A stretch of 64,000 nucleotides of DNA from a virus. Below, piece by piece: positions 34,240-41,468 of this stretch. Numbering within the stretch: the stretch's first letter is position 1; each line of letters opens with the position of its first letter. The notes below the pieces were generated by a model. It had not been told where the DNA came from, ran no database searches, and saw only the letters and a list, made by a program, of their open reading frames with translations. The position numbers were made by a program, and so were the translations under genes. The stretch covers positions 30,967 through 94,966 of the IMG/VR virus record IMGVR_UViG_3300030107_007542, one strand, 5' to 3'.

Positions 34240-34652
34240 TATTTTAATCCAAATGCCTCTGCTAACTCTTTGGCTAGCTTCTCAGGGTCATTATAACTCT
34301 CATCAATTAGTCTTTTAAGTTCAGCCTCTTTTTGCTTATCCAGAGTCTCTCCTCTTTTAGCAAACTCCTCCTCTATTTGTGCCCTTCTCTTAAGATGTTC
34401 TTCTAGGCGCGCATTCTTCTCGGATATTTCTGTGTCATGTATGCGTGTCAGAGTTTCCATCTCTTTATCGTGCGCCTCTCTTTTCGTCTCTAGGAGATCG
34501 AGAACGGCGGCGAAGAGCACTCCATTTCTAGTTATCGCGCCGATTAATGCAGCGCACAGAAATAGCAACCCTATAACAATAATCCACCAAAACTTTTTAC
34601 ACCAGAGCCAAGCTTTTTTTAAAGCTGTTTTAATTTTTATTGGTGCTATCAT
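34239..34652 (-). CDS. Membrane-anchored coiled-coil protein (137 aa)
   Basis: A basic N-terminus is followed by one membrane helix (WWIIVIGLLFLCAALIGAIT, residues 22-41) and then a long charged coiled coil (REAHDKEMETLTRIHDTEIS and onward to about 120). This is an N-in, single-pass shape like inner-membrane spanins, which also have one helix and a coiled coil, but no partner outer-membrane lipoprotein is recognised. The start at 34652 overlaps the stop of the upstream small membrane gene as ATGA. It is one of three membrane genes in a row. Proposed roles are inner-membrane spanin, holin accessory or superinfection factor; none is proved. Confidence 0.65.
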   Translation of the reverse strand: MIAPIKIKTALKKAWLWCKKFWWIIVIGLLFLCAALIGAITRNGVLFAAVLDLLETKREAHDKEMETLTRIHDTEISEKNARLEEHLKRRAQIEEEFAKRGETLDKQKEAELKRLIDESYNDPEKLAKELAEAFGLK

Positions 34653-34834
34653 TTATAGCCCTTCAACTTTGCAACAGCATCAATAATCGTTTGTCCTCCG
34701 ATATAAACCGTGGTAATGATTACCCAATCGCTGGATGCCAAGTCTGCGAAAAGGAGCAAACAAGTGGCCGTTGCCCACGCCATCAGCTTTCGGGAAACTA
34801 GCTTCTCCAAGCCTTTATCTATAATATGTCTCAT
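34649..34834 (-). CDS. Small one-helix membrane protein, possible holin (61 aa)
   Basis: The start is the ATG at 34834, six bases after AAGGAG; a longer reading upstream would run antisense through the divergent J-domain gene and was not used. The protein has a basic N-terminus (MRHIIDKGLEKLVSRKLMAW) and one membrane segment or a hairpin of two short ones (ATATCLLLFADLASSDWVII, then TTVYIGGQTIIDAVAKL). Small size, basic ends and context beside two membrane genes suggest a holin-like role; no direct motif shows this. It is the first gene of the minus-strand operon leading to terminase, and its start lies 40 bases from that of the divergent plus-strand gene. Confidence 0.6.
   Translation of the reverse strand: MRHIIDKGLEKLVSRKLMAWATATCLLLFADLASSDWVIITTVYIGGQTIIDAVAKLKGYK
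34820..34825 (+). promoter_or_regulatory. Possible -10 box for the J-domain gene
   Basis: TATAAT lies 49 bases before the plus-strand ATG at 34874. No good -35 box is visible 16-18 bases upstream. It lies inside the divergent membrane gene. It is the only promoter-like site seen for this gene. Confidence 0.3.
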
Positions 34835-34873
34835 GGTCATCTCCTTCTTACTAATTAGAAAGGAATCAAATGT

Positions 34874-35575
34874 ATGTCTAAACAACTTAAATACAAGCTC
34901 AAAAAAACCCTTAAAAATGCAGAGTTTGTGCACGCTGATCTGGAGTACCACCAACAGCTCTCTCAAGAGGCCATGCGTGAATTTACAGAAGAGGTCAATA
35001 AGCTGCTTGCGAAGTTGTCCCCAGAAGATCAACAGAAAATACAAGACTTTTTAAATTCGAGAATGCCGCCGATACCGGTACGGCCTCCAGAAGATCTTGC
35101 AGAACAAGCAGAAGAAGAAATTGAACAGGAGGACGACTCCTCAACCGAGATAGTCCCTACCGACATCGAGCCAGAAAACGAGAGTTCACCTCCCAAAGTC
35201 GATAAAGATGCCGAACTTAAAAAACTATTCCGACGTATTGCAGAACATACTCATCCCGATAAAGCTAAAGCCAATGGATTTTCGGACCGAGAAGTCAGTC
35301 GAATGCTCAATCTTTTCATTCGAGCAAAGGAGGCGCAAGAAAGCGGCAATTGGTATATCCTTTATTCCATAGCCATCGAATTGGGTCTTGAGATAGATGA
35401 CCCAACTGAAGAAGAGATTGAATGGATCGAAGAAGATATCAAGGGAACACTTGCGCAGATTGCCAATCTGGCTAATCTCACAGCATGGCACTGGTATCTG
35501 GGGGATGAAGGGGCAAAAAAAATGGCTTTAAAATTTTACTTCCTGGAAGCCTTTGGATTTGATTACCCTCTTTGA
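34874..35575 (+). CDS. J-domain-like protein (233 aa), only plus-strand gene
   Basis: This is the one convincing plus-strand gene. The ATG at 34874 has AAAGGA seven bases upstream; an ATG at 34870 meets a stop after three codons. A helical N-terminus (residues 1-60) is followed by a Glu/Pro-rich linker (about 70-110). Then comes LKKLFRRIAEHTHPDKAKAN, with the His-Pro-Asp of J-domains, and a further helix (REVSRMLNLFIRAKEAQESG). J-domains stimulate the ATPase of DnaK chaperones. The order helix II, HPD loop, helix III fits, but the fold is divergent. The C-terminal 80 residues are acidic and aromatic and unknown. The gene converges on the gp47-gp46 gene (52-bp gap, no clear terminator). It probably recruits host DnaK for assembly or replication, which is inference. 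Confidence 0.8.
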   Translation: MSKQLKYKLKKTLKNAEFVHADLEYHQQLSQEAMREFTEEVNKLLAKLSPEDQQKIQDFLNSRMPPIPVRPPEDLAEQAEEEIEQEDDSSTEIVPTDIEPENESSPPKVDKDAELKKLFRRIAEHTHPDKAKANGFSDREVSRMLNLFIRAKEAQESGNWYILYSIAIELGLEIDDPTEEEIEWIEEDIKGTLAQIANLANLTAWHWYLGDEGAKKMALKFYFLEAFGFDYPL

Positions 35576-35627
35576 TTCTTTTTCTTGAACTTTAAGCCAC
35601 TCAGTAGCGCGTTCCAAAATGCTGTGT

Positions 35628-38600
35628 TCATTGATTTACCCTCGCAAAGCCGTCTTTCTTATCAATTGTAATCTCTAAGTCCACGATATCCTTAAGTGAA
35701 TCAACGTGGGAGATTAATATAACTGTTTTGAAATACATCTTAATTAGCTGGAGAATACGAATGAACCCCTCCATGTTTTCAGCATCAAGGGCGGTTCCGG
35801 GTTCGTCGAGGATAAAAACATTACCCTTGGGAAGCGACGAGACCGAAAGGAGAGCCAAGCGAATGGCCATAGCTGCGACAGTCTTCTCCGCACCGGAGCC
35901 CATCTCGATAGGTCGAGGCTCATGCTTTGGGTGCTTAATCAGAATATCTAACTTCCGGCCGTCCTCCTGAAAGAAGGCGTCGAAATCTACAATATTAGAA
36001 AGTACCTTAGCTATCTCCCCATTAATGACTGGCAACCGCTTCTTAATAATATCATAAGCAATCCCATTAGAATGAGTGCATCGCATGAACAAATCATAAG
36101 CCGCATATTCCTCTCGTATTTCGTTAATCTCTTGTTTCTTATCTTTTAGATCTTCGACTCTTTGTTCCATCGAGCCAAGCTGGCGGTGATGGAGGTTGAT
36201 AGATTCTTCGACTTCGGTAATATCGGCCTGAAATTCAGCAATCTTTTTGTCGACGGCAGTGCGTGAGTTAATAAGCTTCTCAATGTTTTTAATCAGATCT
36301 TTCTTCTCTTCATACAAATCAATCTTGTCGTTAGTAGCACGCAAGCCGTCGCGATAGCCTTTAATCTTTGCATAAAGCTTTTCAATAGATACCTTGTTAT
36401 CTCTCTTCTCAATCTCAATATTGTTCTTGTAAATGATGGTATTATTATAATTGTCAATAAGATTAATCATCTCCGCCGAATTTACTGATACAACTCGTGC
36501 CTTGTAATCCTTGGCTTCCTCGATCTTATTAACTATTTCCACCTCTAGTGATGGCAAGTCCACCGCTGCTACATTTGCATCATGAATGAACTGGCACGTG
36601 GGGTACTTGTTGCCACAAGGTACCTCATCTAGCAAGTCTAACTTCTTGCTCATGGTCTTATAATTATTATCCAGAAGGCGGGCCCTGTTGACAGTATCCT
36701 CATACTTCTGTTTAAAGTCATCATAATCCTTTTTTTGGGCCAATAAATCCTCGATGTCGATAGTTGTCAAAAAATCATCATAATCTTTCAGCTTTTCATT
36801 ATAGTGAGTATTTTCTTCTTTCAACTCTACAATATTCACATCCGTATCTGCTATCTTCTTTTCCAAGGCAGAGCGCGTCTCTAGCAAATTCTTGATATCA
36901 AGACGTTCGGCAGGGATAGAATCAATCTGTTCTGTTAGGTCTGCTTGTTTTTGCAACGCCACAGAGAGATCGAGGCGTAACTGATCGCAGCTTTCAACTT
37001 CCTTATCGAGTGCTTTTTGTGCTTCCTCATGCTGAACCTCGGCAAGTGCAATATCATTATTATAATCTGTATCTCCGATACGCCGAATCACCGCTTTTAG
37101 GTCCGAACTATCCTCATGAGCCAACTTAAACTTTTTCTCAAAGATATCTAAATCCAAGAACTTAGCAAGGATTTCCTTCCGACGAGTAGAGCCTTCCTTA
37201 ATAAACGACAAACTGTCGAGCTGGCTGGACATAGAGGTCAGCAAAAAGTCTTCCACTGTTCCAAAACGCTTGCGAATATGTGCATCCGTCTCGTTACGTG
37301 TAGTTCCATTGAGGCTCGTCTGCTCGCCGACTGCTGGGTCGAGGCCGCTGAACTCCAGAAAAGTGCGAGCCTCATTGGTCACTTCGCCCTTGAGCTTCTT
37401 CACATACTTCTCGGACTTACGTTCAATATTATACGTCTTGTCACCAACTTGTAGTTCCAAACGACCTACGCAGTCTTTCTTGTTTTGATTGATAATGTTA
37501 TAATTTTTACGCTCGTTCTTAGACGTTGTGTTGAACATGGTATAAAGGAAGCCATCAATAATGCTTGACTTCCCTGAGAAGTTCTTTCCGAAGATGCCAA
37601 CAATGCCATTCAAGTTGGTGAAGTCAACGCTGTTGCCCTCGCCGTAGTTGAAGAGATTGTCCCACTCAAACTTATTGAGATTCCAATTAACGTTTCGTGC
37701 AACCTCTTCGGTTTCCTCAATCTTCGAGTTATACTTTCGATTAAGCTCAAAGACTCGCTCTAACATTTGCTCGCTGGGCTGATAGTCAACCAAATACTCA
37801 CGGATGAGATCTTCCTGGACTCCTTTATCTCTGAGATTTTCGACCTTGAAGCCAGAGCCGACCTCGACGGTGCCACGCTCACCAGCAGCACGATTTAGAA
37901 ACGTGATACTCTCGGGCTTGAAACGGTGCTTGGCAATCTCCACGGCCTTACGCATAACGTCAAGGGGAAGATTATTGTTGCTCACAAGACGCAAGCGTGA
38001 GGTCGGGGGAATCTTGGTGCCCTTTGGCATCCGCCCTTTTGGCGTGAGTTCGATTGTTACGAATGGTTTTGGATTAAGCAAAACATGGTGACTCACGCGA
38101 AATTCGTTTTTGTCTTCAATTTCCCAAATGAGAAATCCCTTATCATTTGTCTCGCCATGATTCTGTTGAACGGTACTACCGCAATACCTCACGCGACCTT
38201 CTGTATCCAGAATTTGATTTGTTTTGTGGATGTCACCCAACATTGCAAAGTCGTGGCCGGCGAAGACACCAACATCATGATCTCCATGATCCATCACCCA
38301 GCCGGTGTCAGTTTTAACGCCAGACACAGAACCATGATAAAGCGCAATGTTGATGCGTGAGTTGTCGCTTGGAGCAACCCAATTCTCCTCGTCAAAAACA
38401 GATAGCACGTTGAGGGCGAGATCCGGCTCTAGAACGGTCTCACCGGCATTCTTTAGCAGGTGTAGGTTCGGCAAATCCAAAGCCTTTACAATCGGCGACA
38501 GCGCGTCCTGGCGGGTGCTGTTCTTCAGGTTGCCATCGTGGTTGCCCAAGATAATGTAGGTTGGTGCGATTTTCGCTAGATTTGCAAAAAAGTCGGAGCA

Positions 38601-38780
38601 AAGCTCAACGAACTCTGGTGAAATCTGTGTCTTAGTGTGGGCGATGTCGCCGCAGTGAACGATGTAGTCCACGCTCTCTTTCCGAAGAATCTCGTAAAGC
38701 TGTTCGAATACCTTCTTATATTCGTAATGAAATTTTAAGTTTTTTATATGCGTGTCCGCAAGATGCGCTATTTTATACAC
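35628..38780 (-). CDS. gp47-gp46: Fused gp47-gp46 recombination nuclease/ATPase (SbcD-SbcC type)
   Basis: One uninterrupted 1050-residue frame joins two T4 proteins that are separate in T4. Residues 1-330 are the gp47/SbcD/Mre11 phosphoesterase: Asp9 and His11 (LADTH), Asp45 (CGDIAH), Asn80-His81-Asp82 (GNHDG), His149 (YHGS), and His176 and His185 (AGHD, GDIH). Residues about 370 to 1050 are the gp46/SbcC/Rad50 ATPase. Walker A GIFGKNFSGKSS lies near 397, a long coiled coil is broken at about 720 by CGNKYPTC, the signature GSGAEKTVAAMAIR is near 955, and Walker B is FILDEPGTALD near 990. T4 gp46/47 resect DNA ends for recombination-dependent replication. The hook has C-x6-C instead of the usual C-x2-C. 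The start is GTG 38780 with AGGGG upstream and a strong sigma70-type promoter. All key residues are present. Confidence 0.93.
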   Translation of the reverse strand: MYKIAHLADTHIKNLKFHYEYKKVFEQLYEILRKESVDYIVHCGDIAHTKTQISPEFVELCSDFFANLAKIAPTYIILGNHDGNLKNSTRQDALSPIVKALDLPNLHLLKNAGETVLEPDLALNVLSVFDEENWVAPSDNSRINIALYHGSVSGVKTDTGWVMDHGDHDVGVFAGHDFAMLGDIHKTNQILDTEGRVRYCGSTVQQNHGETNDKGFLIWEIEDKNEFRVSHHVLLNPKPFVTIELTPKGRMPKGTKIPPTSRLRLVSNNNLPLDVMRKAVEIAKHRFKPESITFLNRAAGERGTVEVGSGFKVENLRDKGVQEDLIREYLVDYQPSEQMLERVFELNRKYNSKIEETEEVARNVNWNLNKFEWDNLFNYGEGNSVDFTNLNGIVGIFGKNFSGKSSIIDGFLYTMFNTTSKNERKNYNIINQNKKDCVGRLELQVGDKTYNIERKSEKYVKKLKGEVTNEARTFLEFSGLDPAVGEQTSLNGTTRNETDAHIRKRFGTVEDFLLTSMSSQLDSLSFIKEGSTRRKEILAKFLDLDIFEKKFKLAHEDSSDLKAVIRRIGDTDYNNDIALAEVQHEEAQKALDKEVESCDQLRLDLSVALQKQADLTEQIDSIPAERLDIKNLLETRSALEKKIADTDVNIVELKEENTHYNEKLKDYDDFLTTIDIEDLLAQKKDYDDFKQKYEDTVNRARLLDNNYKTMSKKLDLLDEVPCGNKYPTCQFIHDANVAAVDLPSLEVEIVNKIEEAKDYKARVVSVNSAEMINLIDNYNNTIIYKNNIEIEKRDNKVSIEKLYAKIKGYRDGLRATNDKIDLYEEKKDLIKNIEKLINSRTAVDKKIAEFQADITEVEESINLHHRQLGSMEQRVEDLKDKKQEINEIREEYAAYDLFMRCTHSNGIAYDIIKKRLPVINGEIAKVLSNIVDFDAFFQEDGRKLDILIKHPKHEPRPIEMGSGAEKTVAAMAIRLALLSVSSLPKGNVFILDEPGTALDAENMEGFIRILQLIKMYFKTVILISHVDSLKDIVDLEITIDKKDGFARVNQ

Positions 38781-38806
38781 GTAGTTATCCCCTAGTCTAT
38801 GATACT

Positions 38807-38834
38807 AGTATACAGGATGGGTAGGTGGTGTCAA
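38807..38834 (-). promoter_or_regulatory. Sigma70-type promoter for the gp47-gp46 gene
   Basis: On the minus strand a perfect -35 box TTGACA (38834-38829) is followed after 16 bases by TATACT (38812-38807). Transcription would begin near 38800, about 20 bases before the GTG start. It lies in a 73-bp gap, the only one with so good a host-type promoter, and suggests early or middle expression of recombination genes by host polymerase. Confidence 0.8.
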
Positions 38835-38853
38835 GGATTATTTTTGACTTTTA

Positions 38854-39291
38854 TTAGTAATAGCCGCCGCCCTTGGGCTTATTGCGGTCACGGCTAGTGT
38901 CACTCGAAGGTCGTGCTGGTTTCTCGCGATCCTTTTTAGACTGGCCGCCGGTGCCCGTGGAACGATACTCCTCCATCGGAGCGTACATCGGGTTGGCGAG
39001 GAGGTGGCGAAGTTCAGCAACCATGTCGGCGTCTAAACTCATGGCGAAGTCTTTCAACTCTTCCCTGCTCATTGCCGCAAGAAGCTCTCTTGCTTTAATA
39101 CGCCTAATCATTTGCTCTTTGGGTGTACCGCCAGTGAACTTTTCGTCCGATTGGAGGTCTCCCAGGCTCGGGGCATCGTCGCCATAGGCTGCACTGTGTG
39201 CCGCGCGGCCTGTCATATCGGGCGGAAAGCGATTCGCTTCATTAAGTTCTTCTCTAATAATCTCTTTGAGTCTTTGTTTGGTGATTTTCAT
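38854..39291 (-). CDS. Small protein with capsid-targeting-like N-terminus (145 aa)
   Basis: The start is ATG 39291 with GGAGAG upstream; it overlaps the stop of the upstream gene as ATGA. The N-terminus MKITKQRLKEIIREELNE is nearly the same as that of the next gene upstream, while the rest differs. It goes on with a polar part, helices (RIKARELLAAMSREELKDFA, then MVAELRHLLANPM) and a C-terminus rich in Lys, Arg, Asp and Gly (RDREKPARP-like, ending KGGGYY). I-R-E in the N-terminus could be a prohead protease site. No enzyme motif is seen. The repeated N-terminus with varied bodies suggests a shared sorting signal, possibly for packaging into the head. It is the last gene before the gp47-gp46 promoter. 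Confidence 0.6.
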   Translation of the reverse strand: MKITKQRLKEIIREELNEANRFPPDMTGRAAHSAAYGDDAPSLGDLQSDEKFTGGTPKEQMIRRIKARELLAAMSREELKDFAMSLDADMVAELRHLLANPMYAPMEEYRSTGTGGQSKKDREKPARPSSDTSRDRNKPKGGGYY

Positions 39292-39608
39292 CGGTCTCTC
39301 CATCTCCCTGTTCTCGCTCCGTAAGCAAGTCTATCAATTTCCCGCTGTGACGGGTTGCCGCTCAGTTCCATAGCCGGGGTTCGGTGCTCTTCGATGAATT
39401 CCTGAATCTTCAGAAGCTCTTCAAGAACATCAATATCTTCGCCAGCAGGTGAACTAACTACGACGGGGCGCCCTTGGCGCTCTTCGTGCTGTAGGCGATT
39501 AATCAAATTAAAGACGAGGCTAGCTGCATCGTCTAGTGCCGTGCGCTCTTCTGCTTCATTAAGCTCTTCCTTAATAATCTCTTTTAGTCTTGCTTTGGTG
39601 ATTTTCAT
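39288..39608 (-). CDS. Small protein with capsid-targeting-like N-terminus (106 aa)
   Basis: It begins MKITKARLKEIIKEELNE, differing in only two residues from the next gene downstream over this part. After that it has no resemblance: DDAASLVFNLINRLQHEERQ is a helix, and DIDVLEELLKIQEFIEEHRT another. The C-terminus is basic (DRLAYGARTGRWRDR). Start and stop both overlap neighbours as ATGA, so all genes of this group are translationally coupled. I-K-E is the possible protease site. Function is unknown; an internal head protein is one possibility, a small regulatory protein another. Confidence 0.6.
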   Translation of the reverse strand: MKITKARLKEIIKEELNEAEERTALDDAASLVFNLINRLQHEERQGRPVVVSSPAGEDIDVLEELLKIQEFIEEHRTPAMELSGNPSQREIDRLAYGARTGRWRDR

Positions 39609-40021
39609 CTTGGTTCTCCGGGTCGATCGACGGTTACTAGCATTCCCAACGCCTCGGCCAACTCCCTCTGTGCTTGATCCATTTGGTCGGCGGCTGCGCT
39701 AAAGAGTGCTTGGATAGCTAGGTCAACAAAACCTTCGGGGGCTCCCAACTCTTGAGCGGCCGCGGTGATTTCGCGGTCCCAGCGCATTCGGCCGGCTTCC
39801 TTCATCGGTCCTGTGCACATTTCTTTGGCCTCAGGCTGGGATAGTCCCTTGGGTCGGTCGGCGTCTTCATCAGCCATTGCGCACATGTAGTTGCGCTGCT
39901 TTTCAGAGTGTACCTCTTTCAGCCTGTCCTCTCCCATATAGCGAATCTCATAGATCATCACAGCTCTCTTGTATAGCTCTTCTTGGATGATCTCTGTTAG
40001 TCGGGCGCGAGATATTTTCAT
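39605..40021 (-). CDS. Small protein with capsid-targeting-like N-terminus (138 aa)
   Basis: The N-terminus MKISRARLTEIIQEELYK is the third version of the shared motif in tandem. The body begins VMIYEIRYMGEDRLKEVHSE and has CysAla and Cys-Thr in polar surroundings (NYMCAMADEDADRPKG, KEMCTGPMKEAGRM), which do not form a standard zinc site. The C-terminal part is helical (FVDLAIQALFSAAADQMDQA). I-Q-E is a possible prohead protease site. The start lies two bases after the stop of the 116-aa gene. Not recognised beyond the N-terminal family. Confidence 0.6.
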   Translation of the reverse strand: MKISRARLTEIIQEELYKRAVMIYEIRYMGEDRLKEVHSEKQRNYMCAMADEDADRPKGLSQPEAKEMCTGPMKEAGRMRWDREITAAAQELGAPEGFVDLAIQALFSAAADQMDQAQRELAEALGMLVTVDRPGEPR

Positions 40022-40023
40022 TA

Positions 40024-40374
40024 CTAATCCAAATCCGTAGACATTAGTCGTACTTCTTCAATAGCCGCGCGAACTTCGTCCATGAAGCCCATTCGAGTTC
40101 TACGATAATCTTCCGGGTCCTCTTCTGTGTTAACACCCAAGCCTTTGAGATCTGCAATTTTATCATAGATCTGGCTCATGAGATTATCCAATTCTTCATT
40201 GGCCACCTCAGAGTCGGCCACCATTTGAGCCAATTGGCTACTCAAATCATCAACATCATCGGCGGGCTCGCTTGAATCAGACGGGCCCAGACCTGGGAGA
40301 TCCAGCTGTGCCGGCGCTGGTGATTCCTGAGCTTCTGTCAGGAACTTCTTCCATTGTCCGGACACGAAGGTCAT
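40024..40374 (-). CDS. Small acidic protein with T4-CTS-like start (116 aa)
   Basis: The first residues MTFVSGQWKKFLTEAQES resemble the capsid-targeting sequence of T4 internal proteins (a short helix ending in F-I-A-E-A). Here the end is F-L-T-E-A, which fits cleavage after L-T-E. The rest is acidic and helical: DDVDDLSSQLAQMVADSEVA then ANEELDNLMSQIYDKIADLK. It has no cysteine. Its start is four bases after the stop of the 46-aa gene and the gene runs into the first MKIS-type gene. Packaging inside the prohead is the best hypothesis, resting on the N-terminus only. Confidence 0.6.
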   Translation of the reverse strand: MTFVSGQWKKFLTEAQESPAPAQLDLPGLGPSDSSEPADDVDDLSSQLAQMVADSEVANEELDNLMSQIYDKIADLKGLGVNTEEDPEDYRRTRMGFMDEVRAAIEEVRLMSTDLD

Positions 40375-40377
40375 GGC

Positions 40378-40518
40378 CTAGCAAAGCCCTGCGAGAACAA
40401 GACCAGCGACGACGCCGGCAGCACCCTGAAGTGCCATGAGCACATAAACTTCTCGGGATCCCTGAAGAAGTGCAAGCTGTTTTGCAAGTGTTAAAGTATC
40501 TTTCATAAGTTGCTTCAT
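40378..40518 (-). CDS. 46-aa hydrophobic peptide gene
   Basis: A short frame starts at ATG 40518 with GAGGAG nine bases upstream and ends with TAG at 40380. It encodes a helical first half (MKQLMKDTLTLAKQLALLQG) and a hydrophobic second half (VYVLMALQGAAGVVAGLVLA), probably one membrane helix. It fills the gap between the primase and the 116-aa gene, with 14 and 3 bases on either side, so it belongs to the same transcript. Its function is unknown. Confidence 0.6.
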   Translation of the reverse strand: MKQLMKDTLTLAKQLALLQGSREVYVLMALQGAAGVVAGLVLAGLC

Positions 40519-40532
40519 TTTGATATACTCCT

Positions 40533-41468
40533 CTATAATGACATTGTAAGTGTCAACAATAAATAGTTGTCAGGTGTAATAAGGGTCGCTTTTTGCAGGC
40601 ATTTTTGGAATTGCTCCCTGCTCATTGATCCAACATCTTCATTATCGCCAATATCAACCTTCCAAACCTCGATATCAAACTCCAGTAAAGTCTTGATAAT
40701 CTCAAGTTCTTTTTTCTTTGCATCCGGGTCGAGAGCGACGTAAACTCCTGCATCCTCTTTTACGATCTTGCGCAACAAAACAGAGTTCTGGCTTAACGTA
40801 GAGCCAAGAATAGGTACGGCATTCCGGCCTGCGGTGATCGCATCAAAAACTCCTTCAACCAAAACGATATCGGAAGTCCAATCCACGAAGAGATCGTTAA
40901 AGATAATGTTTTTACTCGCGGGAGGATTTTTGTATTTAGGGTAAAACTTGCGATCATATGAGCGGGAAACAAAATAATTCAAATCACCGTCTTCATCGAA
41001 CGAAGGAATAATGATACGACCTTCATACTCGCCGCTGGCACAGTATCCCATTTTCCACCATATAATATCCTGCTTGTCGGTACCGCGCTTTCGCAAATAA
41101 TTACGCGCTGCGAACCCGGTAGGTGGAACATCCCGGTTAGCCAAAGACACGAACCCCGGGGGCATTTCAAGTACTTGCTTTTCTTCTACTTTTTCCGAAA
41201 AAAAGTCTTCGAGCTTGTCGTACTCAACAACATCCGTAAACTCTCGCCACTGCGCTTTATCATGTACGGAACCAAAGCGGCGAACAACACGATAGATATT
41301 TTTACCACGCGTGTCGCATACCCAGCACTTGTAGTAGCCCTTAGCCACATTAACAGAAAATTTACGCTTATGATGCTCGCAATAAGGACAAGTAAATAAA
41401 TATTCATTATTGGATCTATAAAAAGGTCCAAGAACATTAGTTAGAATTCTGAGTTTCTTGTCTTTCAC
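40533..41468 (-). CDS. gp61: DNA primase (T4 gp61-like)
   Basis: The product has an N-terminal zinc-binding domain, CPYCEHHKRKFSVNVAKG then YYKCWVC, typical of primases. A TOPRIM catalytic domain follows, with the Glu of IVLVEGVFDAI and the Asp-x-Asp of VYVALDPDA. It makes RNA primers for lagging-strand synthesis together with a replicative helicase, which is not in this window. T4 gp61 is 342 aa; this one is 311 from the GTG at 41468. A TTG at 41489 is another possible start, adding seven residues; neither has a strong ribosome site. The 5' end overlaps the RuvC-like gene in another frame, so translation may be coupled. Confidence 0.88.
   Translation of the reverse strand: MKDKKLRILTNVLGPFYRSNNEYLFTCPYCEHHKRKFSVNVAKGYYKCWVCDTRGKNIYRVVRRFGSVHDKAQWREFTDVVEYDKLEDFFSEKVEEKQVLEMPPGFVSLANRDVPPTGFAARNYLRKRGTDKQDIIWWKMGYCASGEYEGRIIIPSFDEDGDLNYFVSRSYDRKFYPKYKNPPASKNIIFNDLFVDWTSDIVLVEGVFDAITAGRNAVPILGSTLSQNSVLLRKIVKEDAGVYVALDPDAKKKELEIIKTLLEFDIEVWKVDIGDNEDVGSMSREQFQKCLQKATLITPDNYLLLTLTMSL
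40560..40566 (-). promoter_or_regulatory. CTATTTA element before the 46-aa gene
   Basis: The coding strand reads ACAACTATTTATTGTT, 42 bases before the ATG at 40518. It lies inside the last codons of the primase gene. It is the only copy of the element found in a non-structural context near a gene start, which fits either a real signal for the small-protein group or chance. Confidence 0.25.

Noticed and set aside
34835-35044. Longer N-terminus for the small membrane protein at 34649
   Set aside because: It would read antisense through the J-domain gene; AAGGAG six bases before the ATG at 34834 gives a better start.
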